Positions 46,036 to 57,852 of a DNA stretch of 64,000 nt are shown one piece after another. A program made the position numbers and the translations under genes. Each line of letters begins with the position of its first letter. Within the stretch, counting starts at the first letter, position 1. A model generated the notes under the pieces. That model did no database searches and was not told the origin of the DNA. It saw nothing but the letters and a program-made list of their open reading frames with translations. This stretch comes from Mortierella sp. BCC40632 (Eukaryota; Mortierellomycota; Mortierellomycetes; Mortierellales; Mortierellaceae): NCBI GenBank assembly GCA_011634665.1, contig WAEK01000006.1, forward strand, positions 267,001-331,000, in the 5' to 3' direction.

Positions 46036-46502
46036 TTCAGTACCTGCACAAAACTCATGATCTTGTGCACAATATCGCAGACTCTCTTATCGCTTTATCC
46101 TTTTGAGACACTAGAGCGTGTCAATATCTTCCTCAGCCCATTTTTTCTATTGTCTGCCACTTACCAGTCTCAGAGAATGGGGGCTCAAGCTCGAAAAGGC
46201 GGGAGGAGGGAGCAGGAACCATTTTGCGAACTTTCTATTGCTTGGGAGAAGACATGAAATATCTACAACACTATCCTCAGTTGCGACACGAGCAGCCACA
46301 CTGTCTCAACCTCAGTCGAATGCAGATCCGAAGTAGCGAATTGGTTTGATAAATGGTTCTGGTGAAGGTTTGGAGGAAGGTCATGATGGTGGTCGGCGTT
46401 GACACTTGCACGGCAACGGATTAAAAGTCGGAGAGAAGTCACCAGGAGTCTGGGTCTATCAAAGAAGTAGCGGAATGACACCGAGAGTTAGATCGTCACT
46501 TT

Positions 46503-46560
46503 TGTCATAACCATCGCCATAACCATCGCCATAACCATCGCCATAACCATCGCCATCAAT
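46503..46560. repeat. 12-bp tandem repeat (CCATAACCATCG)n
   Basis: About four and a half perfect units, present in the 3' flank of the zinc-finger gene. Confidence 0.9.
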
Positions 46561-46757
46561 AAACAATCCAGAGCGCCCCCGCCCACCCTTCTGATGGTCC
46601 GTGAATTAGATGGCCTTCACAATGTAACTTGGTTGTTTTATGAAAGTAAAAGATTAGCTCAACCAGCATGTGCAATACAAGGAATATGAACAGTATTAAC
46701 GTCATTCTAAGGAGGTTATTGATCATCAGGCCATGAATCTAGTGTACAATGGATGGA

Positions 46758-46858
46758 CAGGGAGAAAGAGAAAGAGAAAGAGAAAGAGAAAGAGAAAGAG
46801 AAAGAGAAAGAGAAAGATAAAAGAAAGAGGAAGAGAAAGAGAAAGATAAAAGAAAAAA
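46758..46858. repeat. (GAGAAA)n simple repeat
   Basis: About 100 bp of GAGAAA hexamers with interruptions, directly 3' of the broken paralog. Confidence 0.9.
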
Positions 46859-46859
46859 A

Positions 46860-47550
46860 GAATATAAATGGAACAAAAGACCCCAGATAAACTTGGCAAT
46901 GAAACAGGATCCCAGAAGGATGATTACGCAGAGAAGAAAGTCCGTCTAGGTGGCCGATTCGTCGTTGGGATAGAGCGGACGCCTGCACTCATGTTGGCTC
47001 AAACAGTGTCAATGGGGTGCTTCTGCTTGTAGATGGGCCTTTCTCAACACCTCAGTCACCGCCTTTTGAACATTGACCGCGGTCATGATGCAGCTAAAAA
47101 TTGGGATATGGCCGAGGCTTGACTGACAAGATCATCAAGAACGTATTCGACAGCACCCTCAATAATGGCCCCCATTGTAGCCTCGACAGTTCCTTCGGCC
47201 ACCATTTCCTCAACGGAGTTGCCCAATAGGTTGAGGATGGTGAGATCACTTTCAAGGATCAATTCGCCAAAGTTGGTGGTGGGGTAGTCGAGGGCATCCA
47301 GACAGTAGGCTTCTAAACATTGTCTGACATTGGCACGGGTGGTCCACTCGGTATGGATGAACCCTTCTCCTGGGATGATTCCACAAACTGCTCCCCGCAA
47401 ACAAAGACTAAATCTAAGACTGGAGCTGTTCAATTGGCTGTGGATCTTGAGGAGTTTCTGGTTGCGATGTTCTTCCAGATTGATGCCTTGATTAGAAAGT
47501 CTCTGGTAATAGGCAGTGAGCTCGCCCTTGTAAGCTTGGGTCGCTGACAT
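46860..47550 (-). pseudogene. Broken first copy of the 228-aa membrane-anchored family
   Basis: ATG at 47550 opens a frame (MSATQAYKGELTAYYQ) that follows the two intact paralogs for about 150 residues, then stops at 47083. Beyond the stop, sequence matching the paralog C-terminus continues in another frame (NVQKAVTEVLRKAH near 47040, FLLCVIILL then FIAKFIWGLLFH near 46880) with one or more stops. A frameshift just before 47090 and later damage explain this. If expressed it would give a truncated protein without the membrane segment. Confidence 0.75.
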
Positions 47551-48787
47551 GATGTCGAGAGAGAGAGAGTTGGGAAGAAGATCTAGGAAGAAGGGAATGC
47601 GGGAAGGAGAGAATCTGCGATGACATAGGTCAAAATAGTTGACTTGTGGTGCTGGGGATAAGATTGAGTGTTTGGAACCAAGGATCGAGAGGACTGGGGA
47701 CCGAAGGTCCTTAAATATGCCAACGGACGGTCGCCAAACATACAACTAGAGCAAATATAGAAAAAGTGAACCGAAAGCATTCTTAGTAGTCTAGCAATGG
47801 ATGATGGGTTGTGTGGACATTGGTATTAATGGACGTAAAACAATCCTTAGAAGGAGGGTGGAGGTGGAGGTTGAAAGGGGTGGAAGAAAGAGGTTGGGCA
47901 GGAGATGAGAAAAGAGATCTAGAGCAGACTTGGGGCAAGTGCTGAGGGGCTACCTTTTCAACGGCAGCACCGCTTCATTGCATGCATCCTTGGGTCTTGA
48001 GAAAGAGATCTTTAGCAAAGCATATGAGGCCGAAGGGACACGCAGATAGTGCTTTTAGCACATGAAAAAATGATCGTTGAAGGACAAAAGGGAGTAGGCT
48101 GGAACAAGGGACAAGTGAAGGAAATGAATCTCATTTGAAGGGTAACTAGAAGAGAGAAAATAAAAAAGTAGAGTAGATGGACACAAATAGACGAAGGAAT
48201 AAATGGGAGAAGGAATAGAGACTTGGATCCGAAGTAACGTGTTTTGCTGTCGAGTGGTGTATGAAGATCATTTAGTCGAGGAAGGGATGCATGAGTATGT
48301 CAAGCAAGCAAATGGACGTCAGGTCCCAGAAGGCTCTGGTGAATGTGGCCACTCTCTCAGGTCGCATTTGGAACTGAGTGGCATTCACAAAGTGATTAGA
48401 CAGAAAAGATACGCTGTAATTCCGTGCATCCACTAAAAATGGGTGAAAGGTGAGGTGAGGATGAAGATGAAAATGGGGATGGGATAAGGATGAGGAGCAG
48501 GAGAGGAGGAAAGGAGGAGGAAGAAGCGAAAGAAATGAAGCAGGAAGCAGGAAGCAGAAATGGTTCGACCAGAAAAACAGCAGACTTTGTCTCCTCTCTC
48601 TAATCTATCTCCGTCGTTCCTGACGCACCCCTCTTTTCCCCCTCTCCACACACACGCAACACATAAATTTCTCCTCTTGGACAACTCCATAGTGTGAAGT
48701 CTGACAAATGGACCTTGGTCGCTCTCCGAGCTACATCCTGCTACAGCCATTCCCTTCCAATATGCATGACAAATTTACACACACACA

Positions 48788-48827
<40 letters not shown>

Positions 48828-49832
48828 TCTCTCGTCCCATTTTCTATCACACACAAGCATTTTCCTCGGTAGGTATATTGGACTAGAAGGGGCCCTCAGT
48901 TCTCGACTGAGTGAATGGTCTATGGGCATGGCCTTTTGCGACCAATTATTGGTGCCCATCCTCTCTATATCTCTATTTTTCGCCTGGAGAGCCGGCACAT
49001 CGGGTGCCGCACGGGCAGACACCAAGTCCTCGCTGTGTGCACAAGTGCGTGGCTGGACCTAATACATGTATAGGAACAGCAACCTCACAACTCTGGATAG
49101 ACGAGCCAGGCAACCGCTTTGTCGAATACTAATCCGCTTCACACACAACTCTTATTCGGTCACTGACAATTTTGTCCCAATGGTCCAGAACATTCAGGCG
49201 ATAAGACTCTGAAGATCCAGAACGGTTGATTAGGCTCCTCTACCTCGGTCCCTTGATCCATTGTTAAGCATTTCCCGATCACAAGAGGAAAGTCAAGGCT
49301 TTGGAAGGACTGAAGATGATAGGAGTCTTTTTTCCGACTCCTAATTGTAAAGGAGGAATACGTGGGTGATTCTAAAACACCGTATCCTATTGCAACACGA
49401 ATAGCTACAGTGTCCCAATCCCAATCGGGTTGGTTTGACAGATAGTACTAGTTAGGCTCATTGGAGAATCCTGACAGAAGCCAGTTGTCAACATTGTACG
49501 ACAATGAATCACGATTCTGTGAAAGGCCACCAAGAGAATGGAGACTCACTTTGGTCTCTTGAATACGATTATTTGTTTTTGAAAGCAAAATGAATGATCT
49601 CAATTAGCAAAGGCAAAGCAAAGGAGCTGGACAGAAGTAATTTTCATTCAAGGGCGTTTCTTTAATCATCAGGTCATAAAAATAGTATACAGTGGGTTAC
49701 ATAAGACGTGTAAAGGAAGGGAGAAATCTATGGTCTAGCAGAAAAAATCTATAATAATAAAATAGAAAGGGGTAAGAGAATGGAGAGAGAAAGAATAAAA
49801 AAAAAAAAAAAAAAAAAAAAGAGAGGGTACGA
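47551..49832. other. Duplicated spacer between paralog copies 1 and 2
   Basis: No gene seen. It contains the upstream region of copy 1 and a CT tract at 48794-48820. A block around 48930-49030 (GCGACCAAT..TTGGTG..CC, GGGTGCC, GGCAGACACCAAG) recurs near 51945-52050 and 54530-54630. Another block at 49240-49570 recurs near 54845-55150. Confidence 0.6.
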
Positions 49833-50519
49833 CTAGTGGAGCGAATGATCCCAGACAAACTTGGCAAAATTGCAAGCAACTAGAAGGACGATTGCGCATA
49901 TGAGAAAATCTGTCCAGGGGGCTGGTTCCTCTTTGGAGAGAGAGTTTGTATTTGCCATCATATTGGCTCGAGCAGTTTTGATGGCTGAGTTGTGGAGTGC
50001 TTCTGCTTGTTCATGAGCCTTGTTCAACACCTCGGTCATCGCCTTTTGGACATGGACTACAGCCATGATACTGCCAAAAATCGGAAAATGACCAAGACTG
50101 TGATTGATAAGTGAATCAAAAATGACTTCGACAGCGTTCTCAATAAAGAAATCCATTGAGATCTCGACGGCACCCTCGGCCATCATTTCAGTGATGGAGC
50201 TGGTGAGGATGTCGAGACCAGCTTCGAGGATTAATTCACCAAAGTTGGTAGCAGGGTAGTCGAGGGCATCCAGACAATAGGCTTTCATACATCGTTTGGC
50301 ATAGGCACGTGAAGTAATTTCTGTATGGATGAATCCTCCTGCTGGCAACGCCCCGCAAATCGCTCCTCGTAAGCCGCGACGAAACCTGAGGCCAGCGCTG
50401 TTCAGTTTGTTATAGGTTTGGAGGAGTCTCTGATCACGGTGTGCTTCCAAGTTGATGCCTTGATTGGCAAGATTCTGATAATGGGCAACGAGTTCGGCCT
50501 TGAAAGCTTGAGCCGACAT
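49833..50519 (-). CDS. Unrecognised 228-aa protein with C-terminal membrane segment, copy 2
   Basis: Family not recognised. Single exon from ATG 50519. The N-terminal third is helical and charged (FKAELVAHYQNLANQGINLEAH). A basic segment with several Gly and Cys follows (RFRRGLRGAICGALPAGGFIH), then a YCLDALDYPATNFGELILEAG block and a long helical stretch. A hydrophobic helix near the C-terminus (DFLICAIVLLVACNFAKFVW) suggests tail anchoring. It is about 75% similar by eye to copy 3, and the order of motifs is fully conserved. A TATA-like GCATAAATACC lies on the minus strand about 220 bp upstream. Confidence 0.75.
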   Translation of the reverse strand: MSAQAFKAELVAHYQNLANQGINLEAHRDQRLLQTYNKLNSAGLRFRRGLRGAICGALPAGGFIHTEITSRAYAKRCMKAYCLDALDYPATNFGELILEAGLDILTSSITEMMAEGAVEISMDFFIENAVEVIFDSLINHSLGHFPIFGSIMAVVHVQKAMTEVLNKAHEQAEALHNSAIKTARANMMANTNSLSKEEPAPWTDFLICAIVLLVACNFAKFVWDHSLH

Positions 50520-50732
50520 GTTATTGAGAGGAGGAGGAAGAGAGGGTGATGCAGGAAGAAGGGGATTCAGGAAGAGGAGAGTGTACAGTGGCGCAAAGTA
50601 GACTGGTTGGCTTGACAGGAGATAAAACTAAAAACCCAAAAGAGAGGATGAGGAACTAAGAAGTGTGAAATGAAGATTGAAGATTGAAGGCAAAGGATTG
50701 AATAAAACTGAGGCTAAAATGTAGGAGGGGGG

Positions 50733-50745
50733 GGGGTATTTATGC
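50733..50745 (-). promoter_or_regulatory. TATA-like element of paralog copy 2
   Basis: GCATAAATACC on the minus strand, about 220 bp upstream of the ATG at 50519. An almost identical element sits at the same relative place in copy 3. Confidence 0.5.
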
Positions 50746-51287
50746 GAGAGCAAGAGAGCGGGTCAAAGCGATTAGTGATACAGACAAACAGTAAGAGTAT
50801 ATTTAGAGATTGCGATGCACCGAAAGTGCAGAAAAGGGAGCGACGGCATAGAAATCGCAGAGGTGGTGGCAGGTTGTTTGTTTGTTTGTTTGTTTGTTTC
50901 TTTGATTGGTCAATTGGCCAAAATAAACCTGCACAGCCGAGGAGGTTTAGACGAGCACTGCAACTGGGCGTCAAACGACGCTTGAGAGGGAACGCGATTT
51001 GTATGTAGAAGACTTGGAAACAGAACCACGTCTTAGAGATGTCCACTGTTTAGGCGATTGGCTTGGCGCTCAGAGCGATTGACTCGAGTAATAGGAATAA
51101 GATGTGTAATGTGTAGGGCGACCTGAAGTGTAGAAAGGGCAGGTGTTGAAGAGGAAAATATTCAGCAGTACTGCTACATTACACACGCAGGAGGGTCTTG
51201 AAAATGAATCTAGTGGGGTTGTAGGGTTGTGTAGTGCAGGTGGAGCATATCGTGGGGAGCAGTAAATGAGCGAAGCTCAACGTCTTG

Positions 51288-51289
<2 letters not shown>

Positions 51290-51335
<46 letters not shown>

Positions 51336-51362
51336 GAAAATAGATAGATAGATAGATAGAGA
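51290..51362. repeat. (GA)n/(GATA)n microsatellite
   Basis: About 35 bp of GA, then four to five GATA units, then GA again, in the spacer between copies 2 and 3. Confidence 0.9.
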
Positions 51363-51989
51363 GAGGTGAAGCGTGGAAGCTAAACGAGTTGTGTCTAGAA
51401 CAAGGCATGGGCAGGCAGGGGAAAGAGGGCCAGGATAAATGGGTGGATGTACGAACGAGTGGATTGCAGTTAATGTGCATTTAACTTCAGAGTATGAAGA
51501 CGAGGAAGAGATGCAGAGGCAGGCTATGCGGCAAATGGGCATGGGAGGGAGGGAGGGCAGACGCGTTTGAGCAGGAGACCGAAGGCCAAGATGGATACAG
51601 ATGTCCAGGGAAGCATTGAGTCTGATAAAGGGACATCCTCCTGCACACTACAGATGGACACAGAGACGCAGAAAGTAAGGGGGGGGAGGATAGGCAAGAG
51701 CAGTGTACCGCAGCAAGGCGGAGCAGGGCAAGGCGGAGTAAAGGGAGTGAAGGAGAGGACGCCTTTTCGGCAAATTTGATACGAGCCCGCTTGTGCTCCG
51801 CCTCGTCTCTCCAGTATCCATTCTAGACATACTCTTCTTACACACAAAATCTTTCCTCGTGTCCAACCCACAGGAGCAATGCAATGTGACGAATGAAGGC
51901 CCTGGTTCTCGCATGGGTGGTGCTCAGGCTCAGGACAGGAGCTCTTGCGACCAACGATTGGTGTCTACTCTGTCTCTGTCTCTGTCTCT

Positions 51990-52028
<39 letters not shown>

Positions 52029-52465
52029 GTCTGGAGCCAAAACACTGGGTGCCGAGTTGAGTCTTCAACGAGCTAATAATCTGAGAGAGACAGCTGGAGA
52101 ACGAGAGATTCTCCCAAAGTAGCAGAGTATTACTAAAAGATAGGACGTTCTCGTCTTCATTACTATCTTTTTTTTTTTAAAAAAAAAAAAGAAGCCAGCA
52201 CAGGATCTTCCAAAAGATATTCACATTAGTCTCTTCGATCCGATTGTCATTGAAGACAAAAGATGAATCCAATTGATATATGTAGTACAAGTGCTGAAAG
52301 TGACGATAATGTTCGTTCGAAGGCGTTTCTTTATTCATCAGATCATAACGGTGGTATACAAAAAGAGAAATGTCTATGGTAAATCATTGTGTCAAAGGGA
52401 ATATAAAACTAAAGTAGAGAGAGAAGAGAGAAAGAAATAGAGAGAACGGAATGCTCTAATAGCTA

Positions 52466-53152
52466 CTAATGGGACAAAAGACCCCAGCCAAATTTGACAA
52501 GGTAACAGAGTACCAACAAAATGACCGCCCAAATAATTACATCTACCAAAGTGGCAGGTTCCTCTTTCGAAAGGAAGCGCACATTTGCTTCCATATTACT
52601 CCTGGCAGCCTCAATGGCTGAGTCGTGGAGTATTTCAGCTTGTCCGTGGGCCTTCGCCAACACTTCACTCATCGCCTTTTGAACATCAACCACAGCCATG
52701 ATACTACCAAAAATTGGGGCATAGCTAAAACCTCGATCGGCGAGATTATCGAAAAAGTTGTCGATGGTATTATCGATAAAGAAATCCATGGCTGCTTCGA
52801 TGGCTTCATCAGCAGCTATCTCGGTGATAGAGCTTCTGAGAGCGTCTTGGCCGGCCTCAAGGACCAAGTTGATAGCATTGGTAGTAGGATAATCGAGGGC
52901 CTCGAGACAGTAGGCTTTCATGCATCGCTTGGCGTAAGCACGAGAGGTTATCTCGGTATGGATGGCTCCTCCTACTGGCAAGATTCCACAGACTGCTCCT
53001 CGTAGACAACGACGGAACTTGAGACCGGGGCTGTTCAATTGGTTGTAGATCTTAAGGAGTTTTTGATTGCGGTGTTCTTCCAAGTTGACGCCTTGACTAG
53101 CGAGATTCTGGTAGTGGGCAATGAGCTCGTTCTTGAAAGCTTGGGCAGACAT
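52466..53152 (-). CDS. Unrecognised 228-aa protein with C-terminal membrane segment, copy 3
   Basis: Intact paralog of 49833-50519, with the same length and motif order. Start at ATG 53152 (MSAQAFKNELIAHYQNLASQG). Conserved blocks are RFRRCLRGAVCGI-type basic/Gly segment, HTEITSRAYAKRCMKAYCL, ALDYPTTN, FGSIMAVVDVQKAM, and a C-terminal hydrophobic helix (IIWAVILLVLCYLVKFGW). The central part is more acidic than copy 2. Function unknown; being retained intact in two of three tandem copies suggests selection. Confidence 0.75.
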   Translation of the reverse strand: MSAQAFKNELIAHYQNLASQGVNLEEHRNQKLLKIYNQLNSPGLKFRRCLRGAVCGILPVGGAIHTEITSRAYAKRCMKAYCLEALDYPTTNAINLVLEAGQDALRSSITEIAADEAIEAAMDFFIDNTIDNFFDNLADRGFSYAPIFGSIMAVVDVQKAMSEVLAKAHGQAEILHDSAIEAARSNMEANVRFLSKEEPATLVDVIIWAVILLVLCYLVKFGWGLLSH

Positions 53153-53349
53153 GTTTTTTGAGAGGAAGAGGATGGGGCAGGAGAAGAAAAAAGGGGATTT
53201 AGGAGGAAGAGAGTGTGCAATAGTGCAGTTCAGACAAGTTGACTTGGGATGCTGGAGAGATGTTTGAGAATCGGTGAAGGACTGAGAGGGCTAGGGATTG
53301 AAGGTTGAAGAGGACTGTGATGAGGGAGAGAGAGAGAGAGGAAGAAGAG

Positions 53350-53362
53350 AGGGGTATTTATG
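53350..53362 (-). promoter_or_regulatory. TATA-like element of paralog copy 3
   Basis: GCATAAATACC on the minus strand about 200 bp upstream of ATG 53152, matching copy 2. Confidence 0.5.
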
Positions 53363-53364
53363 CA

Positions 53365-55250
53365 AAGAGAGAGGGTCCAAGCAACGAACAATGGTAGGGC
53401 ACATAGGGAGAATGGTTACACGAATTGGCCCAGATATATTTAGGAAGTGCAGTGTATCGAAATCGTAGAAAAAGAGAGCAGAGGTGGTAGAATGTTTATT
53501 TGAATTTGTGTTGGTTAGTTGGTCAAAATAAACTTGCACAGCCGCAACAGGGGAGAAATAGTTTGACAAGAAGACCAAGAAACAGTTCTATTTCTTGGAG
53601 ATATTCGCTGCCAAGACGAATTGGTTTGGCCCCCAGGGCGATTGGCTCGAGCAATAGGAGTAGCCAGTGCAATGCGTCATACGGCACTGCAGGCACTGCA
53701 GTTAGCACAGACTAGTGCTGAGGGGTTATGTATTCGGTAGCACTGCTTCATTGCAATAGCCAGAGGGTCTTGACAGTGAATCTGATGGGATCTTAGGGTT
53801 GCAGAACTGTATGGTGTGGATGGGGCATGGAGTGTAGGAACAACAAATCAGCGAAAGTCGGCGGAGAAAGAGAAGAAAGAGAGAGCTAGAGAGGCCTTAT
53901 CGAGAGGAAAAGAAGACTAGGAAACTAAACTAGGAAACTAAGTGGGACGTGTCTAGAACGGGTCGCAGGTGTCGGATAAATATGAAATAGGAAGACCAAG
54001 GTTAAGTACACGAGTGCGTGAATTAATGAACAGCGGCTAAGGCTGCAGTCAATATGTATTACTGCAGGGTAGTGAAAAGGCTTCGAAAGGCGAGATGTAG
54101 AGACAGGCAACATGGCAAATGGACATTGGAAGGTCCAGATGCAGGTCATGTTGAGGGCTACAGTCAAAGGCAATGGTAAATTCTGCCAAACCAGGTAATA
54201 TCTGATCTTTTACATCAAGGATTAAGGTCTGGGACGACAAAAAAGAAAGGAGGAAAAGAAAGAGGGATAAAGGGGACAGGTGAGGTGCAGGCATACCGAA
54301 GCAGGACGTGTTGAGGGAAAAACATACATGGGAAGGATAGAACAAAGGCGTGATATCAACAGAGTACAACGTAAAAAGAGAAGACGACAATGATGCACCC
54401 TCGGCAAATAAATGTCTGCCTTCTTCTCTTCCCTTCCTTCCTTCATAGATATCCTCTTATTGATGTAGCCGCGGGCGCAGTATGGTGGGTGGAGTTCTCG
54501 GTTCCCAAATGAGTGGTGCACAATCTTTGGACGCGACCTTTTGTGGTCAGTAATTGGTGTCCATTCTCACTATGTTTCCATTATCTCTGCATGGAGGACC
54601 GACACTTCGGGAGCCACACAGGCAGACGCCAAGTCTTCTTGAAAACTGCTATTGCATAGGTACGACTATCTCAATGAAATGAGTAGATAAGACAAACCAG
54701 GCAACTGCATTGTCAAGTACAAGACCGCTTCATACACAGATCTTACCCAGTCGCTGGAAAGTTTGTTCCGAGAGATCCTGGGCATCGGGCGAGGAGACCC
54801 TGAGGCACGAGAAGGTTGATCCGGATCTTGACTGAGCATGTCAAATCTCCACCTCGGTCCCTTGATCCATTGTCTGCCATTTCTCAATCTCAGGAGGAAG
54901 ATCTGGGCCCTGGAAGGATTGAAATGGTAGGTACCTTTTTCCAACTCCTTATTGCTGGGGGAAAAGGCACGGATGATCCAGAACACCATGACCTGTTGCA
55001 GCACGGACAGCTACAGTGTCCTAATCCCAGCTGGGCGCAGATTCGAAGCATTGGATTGATTGAAAACACGACAGCGAGTCGAGATTCTGAGAGAGACCAC
55101 CCAGAGAATAGGGACTCTGTCAAAGAAGCAGTGGAGTGGCTTCAAAAGGCAGACCATCATCACGACCATCGTTCTCGTCCCCGCCGTAAAAAAATGAGCT
55201 CTTTTCTCGAAGACCAAGAATTCTTTGAAGGGCTTATGTGGTAATTTTCA
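53365..55250. other. Distal part of the duplicated block
   Basis: No gene supported. It carries copies of the spacer blocks described for 47551-49832 (near 54530-54630 and 54845-55150), interrupted by unrelated sequence. The open frame at 54816-55244 is within this repeat and has no recognisable domain. Confidence 0.55.
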
Positions 55251-55669
55251 CTTGTCAAATGTATGGCACTCTCTTGCTCTTGTGTCCATTTACTTTAGGA
55301 AATGTAATTTATTTGTATTTACCGAGCGTTTGGTGTTGATAAGGAGCACCAGCCTTTCTATCCAATGCCTATACCTAGTTTTTTTCTGGCATTTAGGACA
55401 TCTCCAATTGCTCCACCATTTGTCTTTTTCATTGTTTTTTTTGACTTTTTTTTTTTTTATAATCATTTTTTTAAATGTTTCGCTAGTTTCAAGAACTCGA
55501 AGCAATGTTGCCGAAGCCCGCTAAAGTGAGACTGTCTGTCAGAGTAGATCTAGTAGAGCTGTCGACATACCCGTGCACGGGTTGTATTCTTGAAAATAGT
55601 TGAGAATATAGAGGTATCATTTTACGATCTTCCCGTTGGTTTGCCAAACACCAAATCTTGAGGATAAAA

Positions 55670-55726
55670 AATAAGAAAAAAAAAAAAAAAAAAGAACAGA
55701 ACAGAACAGAACAGAACAGAACAGAT
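55670..55726. repeat. Poly-A plus (GAACA)n simple repeat
   Basis: About 17 A followed by about seven GAACA units. Confidence 0.9.
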
Positions 55727-56164
55727 CGCACCTGAAAAGTTTTGCACCATTGGGGTCAGGAAAATCATCCGCATTCACTTGTTGGTTTTTCAGCTGCCTA
55801 GGATCATAAAATGTCTTTCTAGTGGAGAGAGTTTTGCTTCCTAGGAGACCCAGGTAGTATTCACGGCTTCCATTGAAGCAAATCCATCACCTTGCGTGCA
55901 TCGCAACTCTCCATCCCATGCGCATCTTGTTTGATCATCTAGGCTACTACTTGCGAATGAGGATTTTCGGACTTGGTATTGAGGCGAGCCTGGATTTCCT
56001 GCTGATATCAAGGGCTTTCCATGACTAAGATCTCATGTGTCTTGAGCTGGGTTTAGTTGAGTCTCCATTTCTATCCCCGGCGGAGGGGTAGTGCATCCTT
56101 CGCTCCTTTGTCGTTACTCACTCTGGGAATCAGAGCCTGTGGGATTGAGACAGAGACACGTCTG

Positions 56165-56900
56165 CTACCTCCTAAATAGGAGGGATGTGCGACTGGCGGT
56201 TGGATTGATTGTTTCGCTGTCAGTCAGGCTGGTCTCGACGAGAGGTAGTATCGGAAAGGTTTTCTGCTCGGCACCGTGATCGAATGACCCTACTGGAGAC
56301 ACTGGCGTGTTCGCGTTTCTTGGGGGTTTTTTTTGAGTTGCTCGGGCACCCTGAATAGTGAAGCAGTTGAATATACGCATCATATGTTCTTTGGCTTTCA
56401 TCGCATGATGGCGGATCATGACAAAACCCTGAAAAGGATGTAGTCATGGCTTTACTGGAGAACCTGATTAACTTCTTCTTGCATCCTCAAATTATCAAAG
56501 AAAAGCTGAACCCATGGCTCCGGGACTGTACCCTTGGTTTGCCTGTATTGATGTTACTTTCTTCATAGCAACTCCGTATTGAACAGGATGTGGTGTCTTC
56601 GTTGGCTACTTGTTGTATGGGTTATGGTTCGATTCATTGCGCTGGGAGGCCCGGTCAATCGTCTACAATAGGCAAAATTTCACTCCTGAAATGCCATGGT
56701 GACTCGAACGACTAGGAGTTGAGTAGTCAACGACTTGATGTTTGGGTAGACTTCAGATATTGGGTGCGAGATAGTTCAGCTGTCGGACAGGAATGAAGAG
56801 TGGGGTATCGTTATGAGATTTCCCTTTCTCTTTTCAATATTGGTTACCCTATCTTCCAGTCGATCACACCGTCCTTCTAAAACCCATTGGACCTATTCAT
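56165..56900 (-). pseudogene. Possible degenerate retroelement gag-like fragment
   Basis: On the minus strand, pieces in changing frames read like a gag capsid region: SLTTQLLVVRVTMAFQ near 56725, PWVQLFFDNLRMQEEVNQVL near 56500, HDPPSCDESQRTYDAYIQL near 56410. Several stops intervene. They lie directly 3' of the coiled-coil ORF, as if both belonged to one decayed element. No protease or reverse transcriptase was seen. The assignment is weak. Confidence 0.3.
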
Positions 56901-56926
56901 CCACGCATGGGAAAATTTTTATTGTG

Positions 56927-57781
56927 CTATTCGCTTTCTTTGGGTGCTAGACCTTTGTCTGGTTCGACTTGGTCCGGTTCCTTGACATGGGGTGCAAGGG
57001 TAGGTTTACTTGTGTTCTGAGTGAGTTTCATGAACGCTATCACGTTTGCTTGGTAGCTGTCCAGATTAGCCACGGCCAGAGCCTGAAGGTTTTGGTCCCT
57101 CTGAGCCCGGAGTACCTCGACTAGCGCCTGGGAGTGAGTCTGGAATCGAATACTTTGCATCCTTGCCCTTTGTGCCCGAACCTCACGCGCTTCATTCTCA
57201 AGGATGGCCACATGCTCACGGGCCTCTTTTTCCAGCCTTGCCATGCGGTCCCGGGCTTCCTCTCTTTGCGGTATCTCTAGCTGACATATCCTATGTTCGC
57301 GCTTTGCCTCGTCTCTTTGTGCCCTCAGCTGTTGACCATCCAAATACGGGTGCGGTCGCTGCGCACGTTGAGTCTCACTATTTCGCAATGTCAGCTTGGA
57401 TCCAAGGTGTCGATGCGCTAGTTCAGAATGTACTTCTCCTAGCAGGCATTCTACATTATGTTCGAGGGTGTTGAGCTCCTTTACTGTATCCATTTTGGGA
57501 GGGATACTACCCAGGGCCTCAATCCTTTGCGATCGTATCAATTGAAGTGTCTCAATGTGCCGCCGAACAGCGTCGTTCAGGCTATCGGTTGAGAGCTCAG
57601 ACACGGATTTATGTTGGTGATCTCTACCCATCAGACTGGCTAGCGCACCGATCCCGGCTGTTTTGCCACTTTTCTGCTCCACACGCCCCGAGTGTCTCAG
57701 TGACGACTTTAGGCGTGGAGGGTTGGATGACGATTCAGTTTGGTCTTTGGTGGAGCGAGTAGAGGAAGTTGGGGTTGACAT
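56927..57781 (-). CDS. Coiled-coil hypothetical protein, 284 aa
   Basis: No family recognised. ATG 57781 (MSTPTSSTRSTKDQTESSS) was chosen over the upstream in-frame codon. A Ser/Thr-rich N-terminus leads to a region with SVSELSTDSLNDAVRRHIETL. A long, highly charged coiled coil follows (RDEAKREHRICQLEIPQREE, then EARDRMARLEKEAREHV), residues about 160-240, and a Glu/Lys/Pro tail. With the gag-like debris just downstream on the same strand it may be the N-terminal part of a retroelement ORF1 rather than a host gene. Confidence 0.5.
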   Translation of the reverse strand: MSTPTSSTRSTKDQTESSSNPPRLKSSLRHSGRVEQKSGKTAGIGALASLMGRDHQHKSVSELSTDSLNDAVRRHIETLQLIRSQRIEALGSIPPKMDTVKELNTLEHNVECLLGEVHSELAHRHLGSKLTLRNSETQRAQRPHPYLDGQQLRAQRDEAKREHRICQLEIPQREEARDRMARLEKEAREHVAILENEAREVRAQRARMQSIRFQTHSQALVEVLRAQRDQNLQALAVANLDSYQANVIAFMKLTQNTSKPTLAPHVKEPDQVEPDKGLAPKESE

Positions 57782-57852
57782 GGAGAGCTGAGAAAGTAAT
57801 TTATAGAGAGTTAAAAAAAACCTCAAGCTCCATCACCCCATCATGATTCCTA

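Noticed and set aside
54816..55244. 142-codon plus-strand frame at the end of the duplicated block
   Set aside because: Not conserved as a frame in the matching blocks near 49240-49570 and 46160-46350; no domain.
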